Under the pieces are notes generated by a model, which was not told the origin of the DNA, searched no databases, and saw only the letters and a program-made list of their open reading frames with translations. 64,000 nt of DNA from Paenibacillus sambharensis (GTDB lineage: Bacteria; Bacillota; Bacilli; Paenibacillales; Paenibacillaceae). Made by a program: the position numbers and the translations under genes. Below are positions 34,839 through 43,514 of the stretch, one piece after another (position 1 is the stretch's first letter; each line of letters begins with the position of its first letter). The DNA is taken from positions 1 through 64,000 of the forward strand of contig NZ_QKRB01000051.1 of NCBI RefSeq assembly GCF_003233845.1. The letters run 5' to 3'.

Positions 34839-35168
34839 CTATTTCGCGGCACGGGCTTTTGCGGCGGATTTGGCCGCAGCTTCGGCAGCCGCCCGCGCCT
34901 CCGCCTCCCGCCGCAGTTCTTCTTCCCGGATCTCTTGTGCAGTCTGAACAATATCGCCCCCCAGACTGTTTAAGGCAGCAGCCAGCTGCGTAATTTCCCT
35001 GTGAATGGAGTCGATGGCCTGATTGATATAGGCCACCTCTTCCGCCTTCCATCCTTGGCCCAGCTGGGCTTTAAACTGGGCAAGGTTATTCAAGCTGGCG
35101 CTCAGCTCCGATGCCTGCTGTCTGAGCTGACCGGCCTGCGAGCTGGCAAGACCCACATTAATCCCCAT
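34839..35168 (-). CDS. Small WXG100/Lap-like helical protein
   Basis: 109 aa, almost wholly helical. A turn LGQGWKAEEV between two helices resembles the WXG motif. The C-terminal third is a charged Ala/Glu/Arg/Lys helix (EAEARAAAEAAAKSAAKARA). GAGGGTG precedes the ATG. It lies between the lipase/small-protein genes and the 402-aa candidate effector, so it may serve as the alpha-helical partner that type VII LXG-type substrates need for secretion. It has no signal peptide or enzyme motif. Confidence 0.65.
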   Translation of the reverse strand: MGINVGLASSQAGQLRQQASELSASLNNLAQFKAQLGQGWKAEEVAYINQAIDSIHREITQLAAALNSLGGDIVQTAQEIREEELRREAEARAAAEAAAKSAAKARAAK

Positions 35169-35214
35169 CTAACGCACCCTCTTATGACGTGTTATGAACC
35201 CTATTGCTCCGCCT

Positions 35215-35454
35215 CTAAATACGGCTTAATTGACCTGCAACCTGGCGGTACTTGTCCGCATTGCTCTTAAGGCTCGACGCACACATCGGCGAACCGATGC
35301 CTTTAAACTCTGAGCCGACACTCTCGGCCAGCTGGTCAAGCTCACGGCTGACCGCGTGCAGCTGCCTGATGATATCGTTGATTTCCGCGCGTGTTCGGGA
35401 CCTCTCCCGCCGCTCCGCTTCTTCTCTTTCCTTCTGCTTATCTACCTCGTTCAT
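35215..35454 (-). CDS. Small coiled-coil partner protein (Lap/TlaA-like)
   Basis: 79 aa. A very charged N-terminal helix (KQKEREEAERRERSRTRAE) runs into a second amphipathic helix and a short CASSLKSNADKYRQVAGQL ending. Size, helicity and place directly after the lipase gene (13-base gap) match the small partners of LXG or reverse-LXG toxins; YwqH-type proteins (DUF5082) are a possible family. GGGAGG lies 7 bases before the ATG. Its likely role is to bind the lipase's C-terminal helical domain for delivery to EssC. Confidence 0.62.
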   Translation of the reverse strand: MNEVDKQKEREEAERRERSRTRAEINDIIRQLHAVSRELDQLAESVGSEFKGIGSPMCASSLKSNADKYRQVAGQLSRI

Positions 35455-35467
35455 AGCTCATCCTCCC

Positions 35468-36940
35468 TCAAAAGGTTTGGGCTTTCCCGTTAATCTGCAA
35501 TTCCGTTCGGTTAACGAGCTGGGCGCTGTTGTTCAGATAATCGATATTCTGCTGCAGCGAACGGCTGCTGGTTGTCAGGAGGTCTGCCCTCAACAGATGA
35601 CCCCAGCTAAAAATACTGACTCTCCGGTATAGGCCGTCGATCCTGTCATTAATATCAGCGATTTGGTTGCGAATCGAGGACAGCCGTCCCGCATAATAGG
35701 TCAGCCTGGCGGGATTAACGGACAAGCAGGGTTCTATGGCCGGAGAGCCTCCGGCTCCGGAGAGCAGGTCACTGATCGTCTTCAACACGCCTTTGACTAC
35801 AGCCGTCGCATCATCGAACCAGTTCTTCAGCTTCTCATGTATCCCCCTGGCCAGCTTCTCTACCCGGGCAATGAACGCCACCGTCTGGTCTTTGACGAAA
35901 TTGGCCGCCGCGTACAGCTGTTCGGCTGCATAGCTGACAATGACCTTGACCGTGTCAACAAGCAGATAGAAGGCTTCTCTGGAGATTTGGGCCGCGATTT
36001 CAAGTCCCAGCGGATCGCTGAACAGCGTGCGGATCCGCTCGACCGTAAGGAGCTCTCCCCAATGGACAACGGTCATCCCGTTATTAATAGCCTGACGGCC
36101 GAGCCGGTTATGAGGCTTCTCACTGGCAAAATCACCGTTCTTATCAAAGGCTACGCTTCCCGGCGAATGCGGGTGGAAGGGATCAGCCTTAAAGTTCTTC
36201 GGATCAACAAATTTGGACGGGTCCTTTAATTCAATGACCTTATCCACATAATCGACATAGCCGAGCGCGTTGACGAAGTCGTATTCGTGAATAATGAACG
36301 TGTACCGGTCACCCCGTAGCGCGGCCTTCTGCTCATTCGTCAAATCATACCAATAGATCGGCTGGCCATTAATGCCGTAAGCATACACATCCTTATCCAG
36401 GTTGTTTAAGTAGACGCTGGTCATCAGGTTATTGCCCTTGGAATGCCCGATCATTGAGATCGACCCGCTCCTGCCGGCCGAGTGCTCCTCGAAGAATGCG
36501 TTCGCCTGCTTGAGCTGGGTTGAGTTTCCTGTAAACGATGAAGCGGCATTATCCGTCCAGTCTACCAGATGGTTCGGTTCACTCCCCCTGAACAGATAGC
36601 CCTGATTACCATCTGCATCCTGAAGCGCATAGCCGACGAAGCCGGTCTTGGAGGATTCGGTCGCATTTCCGATCGGATTGGTATTCTGGTAGCCTACAAT
36701 ACGAACATCCTCCAGCCTGCCGTCAAACTTTTCTGTCAGCTTCGTATACTGCACCTGCAGCGATTGAATACGTTCAGTCTGAGCCGGGTCATTATTTGAC
36801 ATCAGTGCCCTGTCCAGCGCCTCCCGGATGCTGTGCGAATTCCCCTGGGAATATGGTACGGAATGCTGCAGATCCACGTAGGAGAACTCGGCAAGAAAAT
36901 ATTTTTCCTCATCCGTCAGATCTTGAAGTTGAATGGACAT
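35468..36940 (-). CDS. Candidate type VII lipase effector with reverse domain order
   Basis: 490 aa, no signal peptide. Residues about 1-300 are an alpha/beta hydrolase of the DUF2974/Mbeg1-like lipase type. The nucleophile elbow is MIGHSKGNN (Ser near 166), acids follow at HEYDFVNALGYVDYVD, and a His is in FHPHSPGS. Residues about 320-490 are long helices ending in a WXG-like turn (RRVSIFSWGHLL). This is the inverse of normal LXG toxins and matches S. aureus TslA, in which an N-terminal lipase precedes an LXG-like export domain. The ATG overlaps the stop of the upstream lipoprotein (TAATG), and two small helical genes follow. It probably attacks membrane lipids of competitors. Confidence 0.75.
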   Translation of the reverse strand: MSIQLQDLTDEEKYFLAEFSYVDLQHSVPYSQGNSHSIREALDRALMSNNDPAQTERIQSLQVQYTKLTEKFDGRLEDVRIVGYQNTNPIGNATESSKTGFVGYALQDADGNQGYLFRGSEPNHLVDWTDNAASSFTGNSTQLKQANAFFEEHSAGRSGSISMIGHSKGNNLMTSVYLNNLDKDVYAYGINGQPIYWYDLTNEQKAALRGDRYTFIIHEYDFVNALGYVDYVDKVIELKDPSKFVDPKNFKADPFHPHSPGSVAFDKNGDFASEKPHNRLGRQAINNGMTVVHWGELLTVERIRTLFSDPLGLEIAAQISREAFYLLVDTVKVIVSYAAEQLYAAANFVKDQTVAFIARVEKLARGIHEKLKNWFDDATAVVKGVLKTISDLLSGAGGSPAIEPCLSVNPARLTYYAGRLSSIRNQIADINDRIDGLYRRVSIFSWGHLLRADLLTTSSRSLQQNIDYLNNSAQLVNRTELQINGKAQTF

Positions 36941-37704
36941 TATCCCTGTTCACCACCCAAACGTTGTAAGAAGAAGGAAGCATCCTGGACGTCATCCCCG
37001 CGCTCAAACCAGGCCACAGAAACTTCAGGATCATCCAGCATGGACCAGCTGAAGTTGACCGTGTGGGCAATCCGGAGAAGCCGGTCAGCCTTCTCGTAAT
37101 CCTCCTCGTCGATATAGGCCACTACGACTGTGAAGTCGCGGTCCGTCAGCTCCATCATATACCGGTAAAGACGATGCAGAAATTCGGACTCCGTACGGTT
37201 ATCCCCTTTGCTGCCCTTAACACCTGTATAAAGATAGAGCATGGTAGGATGAGAGATGGCGGAGAGCGCTGTATCCGGGTCTGCATCAAGCAAGCTCTTG
37301 TCATCCAGAGTACCGGCAAAGCCAAGGCGGAATTTGACGGCTATATCGCGCTCATCCAGCTGCATCACTTCTGCTATGTGCTTATCCGTATAATGGACAC
37401 TTAAGGAAGCTTCGAGATAGTTGTCCGTGTAGCTGTCTGTCTTGCCTTTTTTGTACACATAGAAAGGCAGCTCAGGCTGCCCTGCAGGGTGCACCATCAT
37501 TTTGTCACTGCCGTACAGCTCGGGCATCAGCCCGCTCTCTTCAAAAGCCTCAGCTGTAAAAGAACCGCCGTACTTCGTCTGCACATAGTCCAGCATCTCA
37601 GCTGCCGTTTTCTTATCATTCTTCATACAACCGGTCACTCCCAGCAAGGTTATCAATAGGCATATAAGGAACATCCATCCCGGCCTTGCTCTTCCCATGC
37701 GCAC
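36940..37704 (-). CDS. Lipoprotein, candidate immunity protein for the lipase effector
   Basis: 254 aa. The N terminus MRMGRARPGWMFLICLLITL leads to lipobox LLGVTGC, so it is exported and lipid-anchored. The mature domain is alpha/beta with no recognised motif (TAAEMLDYVQTKYGGSFTAE, DFTVVVAYIDEEDYEKADRLL). GTG at 37704 is chosen because GGGAGG lies 8 bases before it; the frame is open 17 codons further. Its stop overlaps the lipase start. S. aureus TilA, the immunity protein for the type VII lipase TslA, is also a lipoprotein encoded beside the toxin, so the same role is inferred. Confidence 0.65.
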   Translation of the reverse strand: MRMGRARPGWMFLICLLITLLGVTGCMKNDKKTAAEMLDYVQTKYGGSFTAEAFEESGLMPELYGSDKMMVHPAGQPELPFYVYKKGKTDSYTDNYLEASLSVHYTDKHIAEVMQLDERDIAVKFRLGFAGTLDDKSLLDADPDTALSAISHPTMLYLYTGVKGSKGDNRTESEFLHRLYRYMMELTDRDFTVVVAYIDEEDYEKADRLLRIAHTVNFSWSMLDDPEVSVAWFERGDDVQDASFFLQRLGGEQG

Positions 37705-37865
37705 ATCCACTCCCTCCCGCGCAAGCTTTAAGATATTAAACCGGCGTCTGTTCAATACTGCTTCTATGTAAAAAGGAAAATTATATTCAAGGTTATGTTA
37801 GGTAATCCTGTTCTTGATTCATGCTGTCCATCTATTAACTTACAGCTGGCCTTCGTAACGATAAA

Positions 37866-37900
37866 GGAAGGGCATCGGGTTAACTCCCTCTGCCCATTCC
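37866..37900 (-). terminator. Possible attenuating terminator after the WXG100 genes
   Basis: On the minus strand GGAATGGGCA pairs with TGCCCTTCC and is followed by TTTATCG, 13 bases past the stop of the second WXG100 gene. It may leave WXG100 messenger in excess over the effector genes. Confidence 0.4.
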
Positions 37901-37912
37901 GGTCTATGGCTA

Positions 37913-38212
37913 TTACTTGAAAGCGCTAGCGTTGCTGTTGATCGCCGTCTCTGCAGCGTTGTAGTTGGTTACGGTGTTATCCAGAAAAACCGAATAGGAA
38001 TTAACGACGTTCTTGTATTCCTCGAAGCGCGGCGCCAGGGCGTTGAAACGGCCGCGGATTGTCTCAGACGCATCACTCTGCCAAGTGGAGGCCAGATTGT
38101 TCATTTCCTTCTTGATATCATCCAGCTTGGCTGCAAGGCCCTCGTTCAGCGTTTTGATCGTGGAAGCCGTCTTCGTTACTTCCGCTAGCGAAATATTAAT
38201 TCCATCTGCCAT
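37913..38212 (-). CDS. esxA: WXG100 protein with C-terminal YxxxE signal
   Basis: 99 aa, the standard size. Two helices meet at LASTWQSDASE, a variant of the WXG turn, and the tail has YNAAE, fitting the YxxxD/E type VII export signal. GGAGG lies before the ATG. It lies 40 bases after another WXG100 gene, so the two may form a heterodimer, or each a homodimer, and be secreted through EssC. Confidence 0.9.
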   Translation of the reverse strand: MADGINISLAEVTKTASTIKTLNEGLAAKLDDIKKEMNNLASTWQSDASETIRGRFNALAPRFEEYKNVVNSYSVFLDNTVTNYNAAETAINSNASAFK

Positions 38213-38252
38213 GGTTAGTTCCTCCCATATTTACGGATTTAAGTATGACGAA

Positions 38253-38555
38253 TTAGTTCGTTAAGCGTTTTGCGGCATTAACCGTCTCGGTTTGCGTGTC
38301 ACGGTAAGTCTTCGCACTGTGGCGAAGAAATTCAACATAATCCTTCATCAGCTTCACCATGTTATCGAAGTCCTCGGTAAAGCCTTTGATCTGGCTTACA
38401 TATGCTTGGTTATCGGCACCCTTCCAGGCAGCGCCCATACCATCAACTTCCGTATACATCTGCTTGTACTGGCGCTCATAGTCAGCAGCCTGTGCTTCCA
38501 TCTTGGCTGCTGCTGCTTCCAGCTTGGACGGTTCAACAACAATTTTTCTGGACAT
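38253..38555 (-). CDS. WXG100 protein (EsxA/EsxB-like)
   Basis: 100 aa. MGAAWKGADNQAY carries the canonical W-x-G turn between two long helices (KLEAAAAKMEAQAADYERQ; DFDNMVKLMKDYVEFLRH). Its C terminus (YRDTQTETVNAA) lacks an exact YxxxD/E, unlike its neighbour, which suggests that the neighbour carries the export signal for a pair. GAGGAG precedes the ATG. It lies between esaB and the second WXG100 gene. Confidence 0.9.
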   Translation of the reverse strand: MSRKIVVEPSKLEAAAAKMEAQAADYERQYKQMYTEVDGMGAAWKGADNQAYVSQIKGFTEDFDNMVKLMKDYVEFLRHSAKTYRDTQTETVNAAKRLTN

Positions 38556-38593
38556 CCTTCAAACTCCTCTCCATGTTTAGAACAAAATTGGAT

Positions 38594-38845
38594 TTATATT
38601 AACATCAGCGCGGAGCCGTTCCGAAGACCAAGCTCCTGCACTGACAAGTTAATATCAAGCACATCACCGGTTGCCCTGTCGCAGAGCACGGTGTCATTAG
38701 CTGCGGTAAAATAACCGCCTGTCAGATCCGTAACGGCGCCAACAAGCAGCGCCTCCACCTCGAACAGCTTCAGATGGACAGGTATGAACACGTCATAGAC
38801 CTGGCCGGAGGCCGGAATGTATAGCTCAATTAAGATCTTATCCAT
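38594..38845 (-). CDS. esaB: EsaB/YukD ubiquitin-like type VII component
   Basis: 83 aa. The beta-grasp pattern (KILIELYIPASGQVYDVFIP, then NLSVQELGLRNGSALMLI) is that of YukD/EsaB. It is cytoplasmic and acts as a regulator or assembly factor of type VII secretion in Firmicutes. The start overlaps the end of essC by 8 bases, so it is translated together with it. Confidence 0.85.
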   Translation of the reverse strand: MDKILIELYIPASGQVYDVFIPVHLKLFEVEALLVGAVTDLTGGYFTAANDTVLCDRATGDVLDINLSVQELGLRNGSALMLI

Positions 38846-41800
38846 CCTCCGTCACCTCCGCGTTATAGTGGATGGATGTCAGCAGCTTGACCAGCGTCGG
38901 CCTGCCCTTATGTATGACATAGCCGAAGTCATCGCCAATATCCTGATATAGATCACCCGACATCTTCGCCAGCTTGAACTGGTACTGATCGGTAATACCG
39001 TTGCCAAGCCATATGCCCTGGTCAAGCGATACCTTGTTCTTGTACCAGGCTTCATAAGCAACGGCTGAAATTTGGGGAGCGCTGTCGCATATAATGAACT
39101 GTACATTATAAGCCCTCTCGCCCCGCTCCAGCAGCACCTTCAGCTTATCCTGGGCATCGGCGGAGATCCGCATCAGCAGTCCGGACAAGGAGACGATCAG
39201 GCAGGTCTGCTTATCGAATACCGGTGCCGGCTCGCCGGCCTCCTGCGCATCCTTATACGTGTTGTTCCGGGTGACAAGCATCTGGAACAGCCCGACAACC
39301 GCCTCTTCCAGACCTGCTGTGCCCGAGACCAGACTGTACCCGGCTGCCGCATCTTCGATGAACTGCTCCTCGGGATCGAGCACCAGTAAGGTTCCGCTGC
39401 CGCGATGAGCGTACAGCTCTGCCAGACCCTGGGCAAAATCAGCCCTGTCATTATTCTGGGACAAGACCAGGCTGATATAGGCGGAATCGAAATCGGCTGA
39501 CGCCACCTTCAGACTGCTCTTCTCAATTCCGACCGGAAGCCTGAAACCGCTCTGTCGGCCGAGCTCATCAGCCAGATAGGCTGAATCGACGCGGTCCGGC
39601 AGAATCGGAATCCGTACGGCTCCCGGCTTGCCCCACTCCGCCGCGAGCTTGGCGCTGATACGCCGGATGGCGTCAAACGGCTGATCGGAGCCCCGCTCCA
39701 GATGCGCGAGCTGGAACTCGTACACCCGGTCGGTTTTATATATGCCACGGCCTTTAAGCTTGGACGGGTAAACCCCGTCCACATTGCCGAGAACACCTGA
39801 ATAATCGGATTGGTCGTTCAGCTGCAGAACGAACAATTGTTTAAAGTTCTGTAAGATGCGGTAACGCACGGCCCCTGTATTAAGCGCTGTGACCACGAAG
39901 AAAATGCCGTACTTCAGGCCCTCGCGTGTAAGCAGCGCGATGGTCTCCTCCATGTCCTCATAGAGCTCGGTGAAGGCCGAGAAGTTATGGATGATCAGGA
40001 CGATGGCCGGAACCGCTTCTCCCGAGGATTTACGGTATGAGGCGAAATCTCCGCCATAGTCGGCAAACCGTTTCTTCCGCTGGTCCATCTCACGCAGCAG
40101 CATCTTGAATAGATTCTGGATCTTCTCCGTTTCATGAGAGACAAGCACATCCCCGACATGAGGCGCCTTCTCGAAGGCCCGCAGCGTCTCCGAAGCGAAA
40201 TCCAGCATATAGAAGTTGACCTCATCCGGCGTATGCTCCTCCAGCATGGCGGTTACAAGCGTTGTGAGGAAGGTCGTCTTCCCGCTTCCAGCCGAACCGT
40301 AGATAACCGCATTTCCTTCCTGCGAGAGGGGGAACGTCATAGGCAGCTGCCGCTGGTTCACCGGATCGTCTACCTCCCCTATGAGAGGGTTCAGCACGAA
40401 CGGCTCTGCCTGCCATGCAGCATATTTCTGCTTCAGTTCATCCCTGTATATCAATGCCGGAATCGGATCAAGCCACAACGAACGGACGGTAATTCCCTCT
40501 TCGTCTGCAATAGAGGCCAGATACTTGTTCACTTCGTCAAGCTGCTTCGGCGGATTACGGAACATTGCCTTGCGCTTATCAAGCTTGACCTGCTTAACGA
40601 TACGTCCGAGATTGTCGACCACCGCTACACTGTCATCCTCGTTCTTCTCCAGCCTGTCCGTAGGATAATACGGCGCACCGCCCCATCCCGACTGGCCAAG
40701 CTCGAAGAGTTCATTGAAGCCCACCTGGACATAGAAGCGGCCGGTTACCGACAGACTAGCAGCGTCGGGCCGCTTGATCACATCCATGCTGTCCGCCTTC
40801 TCCTGAACCTTCAAGCAGATCCGGAAGCGGCTGTTGCTCCAAATCTGGTCATCCACAACGCCGGATGGCTTTTGTGTCGCCAGAATCAGATGGACCCCCA
40901 GGCTTCGCCCGATCCGCGCCGCGCTGACCAGCTGCTCCATGAATTCAGGCTGCTGCGTCTTCAGCTCCGCAAACTCATCCGAGATAATAAACAGATGCTG
41001 GAGCGGCTCGCTGACCTTACCCTCGCGGAACAGCTTCTGATATTGATAAATATCCATATTGCTCATGCCGAGCGACTTGCTGGTGTCACTAAAGATGGAC
41101 TGTCTGCGCTTCAGCTCACTCTGGATGGAAATGAGCGACCGCTTGACAGCAGCGCCATCCAGGTTCGTAATCGTACCGGCCAGATGCGGCAGCGTGGAGA
41201 ACGCATTCGCCATGCCGCCGCCCTTATAGTCAATCAGAATGAACGCCACCTCATGCGGATGGTAATTCACTGCGAGCGACAAGATGAACGTCATAATGAA
41301 TTCACTCTTGCCTGAACCGGTCATACCAGCAATCAGGCCATGCGGGCCATGAAATCTCTCATGCAGGTCAAGCTTGAAAATATCACCGTTAGTATCAATG
41401 CCGATCGGCGTTTCCAGCGACAGCGTCGGGTCATTGTCGCGCCATCTGGTGAGCGCATTTAAATGCTCAATCTTGCCGACCCCGAACATCTCAAGGAATG
41501 TCATCATCGTGGGAAGCTTGTACAGGCTTGCCGAAGAATTCAACTGGATGTTGGCCAGGCGGATCGCCAGATCAAGCTCATCACGGCGGTCATATTCATC
41601 CGGCTGAAAGGCAATATAACTGCCCGATATGTCATCCTTATCGTAAATCTTGGAGATGCCTTCGTCGTATTCCACCACTAGAGAGCATTCCTTCGGAAGA
41701 TTCATCAGCTCGTCGTAAAGGTGGACAAGACTGAAACCAAAATTCTGCTTCAGCTTCAAGATCTGGCTGACCATCTCCGCCTTGTCCGCCAGCTGCTTGC

Positions 41801-43460
41801 TCGCACAGAAAATCACATAGTGGGGACTGATATCCTTAAGGTCTTCATCGGCTGTCAGCTCCTCGCGGACAGCAATCTCCTTCTCAAAGAAGGCTGACAG
41901 CTGCTTGACTTCAGCAGGCGAGTTAGCAACAAACCGCAGCTCCCGCTCATTGTTCCACACATGAGGAAGCCATTTGACAAACCCCCACTGCTCCTGCTCC
42001 TTGGGATCATACAGGAATACCATCTTCAGCTCATCATAGCTGTGGAGCGCCGCAAGCTGCAGGATTAGCCCCTTGGCCGCCTCCGTAACGAGCTCCCTGC
42101 TGCCGATCAAGCCGCTGACCCAATCCTCGGTCATCGCGAGCGAGATTGGAACCTGCTCCAACACCTTAGGCTCATCGGCCAGCTGCTGCAGCTCCTCCTG
42201 CAGAACATCGTCATCCAGTGAGAAGCGCTTCTCCGGAAACCGGAAATCGGCACTCAGCGGCAGACGTCCAATGCCAAGCCTGACCTTCAAGAAGTCATTC
42301 TGCCGGTGGGTTCGCTCCCACAGGTTGCGCTCCCGGTTGCGAATACGGTTTACGCAGTGGGCAACGGGCAGGTGGTTCTCGTGCAGAATTTCCCGCTGAT
42401 GCTCCACCTCATTGGTGAACTCCCGGCGAAGCTGCTCCAGGTATTTGCGGTATTTGTCCTGCCGCTCCTTCTCCTTCTCGCGCCGCTTCTTTCCCTCGTA
42501 GCGCCTGGTCATGATCGGCCACAGAATCGTACCGATCAGCATACTGAAGGACATGACCAGCATCGGCATGGAATTCATCATATTGCCGCCGTTGTACATC
42601 ACATTGTACAGGGTGAACAGGCCGGTAAACATCGCTGCCATCCCCATGGTCAGCGACGGTCCAAGCATCAGCATGAGAGGCATCTGCTCCATATTGCCCA
42701 TTGAGGGCGGAGGGTCAATCTTGAATTCCTTCTTCTCAATATCGCGCTTAAACCTTGGCGAGCGGTAGAATAGCTGCTTCGATGCATCCTCGTCTCCGAA
42801 ATCATCATCATCCTCATCCGAGGACACCGCCTCCTGCTTGAGGAAGGGCTTAAAGACACCATCCTTGTATGTAAGCTGACCATCCGGGTTATTGACGGCA
42901 ATATAGCCGCGTCCAATAACAATCTTCAGGCCAACCATATAAATCGTATCGCCGGGACTCACCAGCTTATCCGTTACATTGACGCCATCCACGAAGGTAC
43001 CATTCGCACTCTCGCAATCCCGTACGGAGAGCGTGCCATCCTTCAGAATCAGCTCCGCATGCCGGGAAGACATGTAAGGATTGTTATACCGCAGATCGCA
43101 GCCCTCGCCACGGCCAATAGACAGTCGGCCTTCAGCTGGCAGCATAAGCTTGCGGAACACCTTGCGATCATCGGATAACGGCTCGGCAAACAGGACGACA
43201 TGCTCCTCCGTCCTGGTCAGCTTGATGTTGTAGATGTTCATCGGCTCGACAGCCACTTCCCGCACTTTGCGGTTCTGGCTGTCGAGGATGACGGCGTGGC
43301 GGTTGGACTTTAGAATCCAGCTGCCTTCCAACCCCTCCACGCTGATAACTCGTTCTTCTTCACCCTTGCTGTTCGTATGGGTTACCCAATACTGCCCCTT
43401 CTGCTTAGCGGGCAGAACGGATGAATATATCCTTGTCTCTGTAAGCAATGACAGCTGCAT
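38838..43460 (-). CDS. essC: EssC, FHA-containing type VII secretion ATPase
   Basis: 1540 aa. Residues 1-95 are a degenerate FHA domain, and about 105-185 a canonical one (IGRGEGCDLRYNNPYMSSRH, NGTFVDG). Two membrane helices lie near 260-310, followed by a charged coiled coil. FtsK-like domain 1 has Walker A GMTGSGKSEF near 712 and Walker B LFIISDEFAEL. Domain 2 has GSAGSGKTTF near 1050 but an altered Walker B (IVLIIHNF). Domain 3 (about 1290-1540) lacks a Walker A. S. aureus EssC has the same order and about 1480 aa. It recognises and drives substrates through the membrane. The intact FHA keeps the phosphothreonine-binding Arg and Ser, fitting the kinases in this locus. Confidence 0.95.
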   Translation of the reverse strand: MQLSLLTETRIYSSVLPAKQKGQYWVTHTNSKGEEERVISVEGLEGSWILKSNRHAVILDSQNRKVREVAVEPMNIYNIKLTRTEEHVVLFAEPLSDDRKVFRKLMLPAEGRLSIGRGEGCDLRYNNPYMSSRHAELILKDGTLSVRDCESANGTFVDGVNVTDKLVSPGDTIYMVGLKIVIGRGYIAVNNPDGQLTYKDGVFKPFLKQEAVSSDEDDDDFGDEDASKQLFYRSPRFKRDIEKKEFKIDPPPSMGNMEQMPLMLMLGPSLTMGMAAMFTGLFTLYNVMYNGGNMMNSMPMLVMSFSMLIGTILWPIMTRRYEGKKRREKEKERQDKYRKYLEQLRREFTNEVEHQREILHENHLPVAHCVNRIRNRERNLWERTHRQNDFLKVRLGIGRLPLSADFRFPEKRFSLDDDVLQEELQQLADEPKVLEQVPISLAMTEDWVSGLIGSRELVTEAAKGLILQLAALHSYDELKMVFLYDPKEQEQWGFVKWLPHVWNNERELRFVANSPAEVKQLSAFFEKEIAVREELTADEDLKDISPHYVIFCASKQLADKAEMVSQILKLKQNFGFSLVHLYDELMNLPKECSLVVEYDEGISKIYDKDDISGSYIAFQPDEYDRRDELDLAIRLANIQLNSSASLYKLPTMMTFLEMFGVGKIEHLNALTRWRDNDPTLSLETPIGIDTNGDIFKLDLHERFHGPHGLIAGMTGSGKSEFIMTFILSLAVNYHPHEVAFILIDYKGGGMANAFSTLPHLAGTITNLDGAAVKRSLISIQSELKRRQSIFSDTSKSLGMSNMDIYQYQKLFREGKVSEPLQHLFIISDEFAELKTQQPEFMEQLVSAARIGRSLGVHLILATQKPSGVVDDQIWSNSRFRICLKVQEKADSMDVIKRPDAASLSVTGRFYVQVGFNELFELGQSGWGGAPYYPTDRLEKNEDDSVAVVDNLGRIVKQVKLDKRKAMFRNPPKQLDEVNKYLASIADEEGITVRSLWLDPIPALIYRDELKQKYAAWQAEPFVLNPLIGEVDDPVNQRQLPMTFPLSQEGNAVIYGSAGSGKTTFLTTLVTAMLEEHTPDEVNFYMLDFASETLRAFEKAPHVGDVLVSHETEKIQNLFKMLLREMDQRKKRFADYGGDFASYRKSSGEAVPAIVLIIHNFSAFTELYEDMEETIALLTREGLKYGIFFVVTALNTGAVRYRILQNFKQLFVLQLNDQSDYSGVLGNVDGVYPSKLKGRGIYKTDRVYEFQLAHLERGSDQPFDAIRRISAKLAAEWGKPGAVRIPILPDRVDSAYLADELGRQSGFRLPVGIEKSSLKVASADFDSAYISLVLSQNNDRADFAQGLAELYAHRGSGTLLVLDPEEQFIEDAAAGYSLVSGTAGLEEAVVGLFQMLVTRNNTYKDAQEAGEPAPVFDKQTCLIVSLSGLLMRISADAQDKLKVLLERGERAYNVQFIICDSAPQISAVAYEAWYKNKVSLDQGIWLGNGITDQYQFKLAKMSGDLYQDIGDDFGYVIHKGRPTLVKLLTSIHYNAEVTEDG

Positions 43461-43514
43461 TCTACTACCCCTAGCGCCGGTAAGGTATCCGGCAAAATCT
43501 CATTGTAATGCCGA

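Noticed and set aside
40134..41315. 393-codon open frame opposite essC
   Set aside because: Antisense to the conserved ATPase domains of EssC, with no start signal or recognisable protein pattern.
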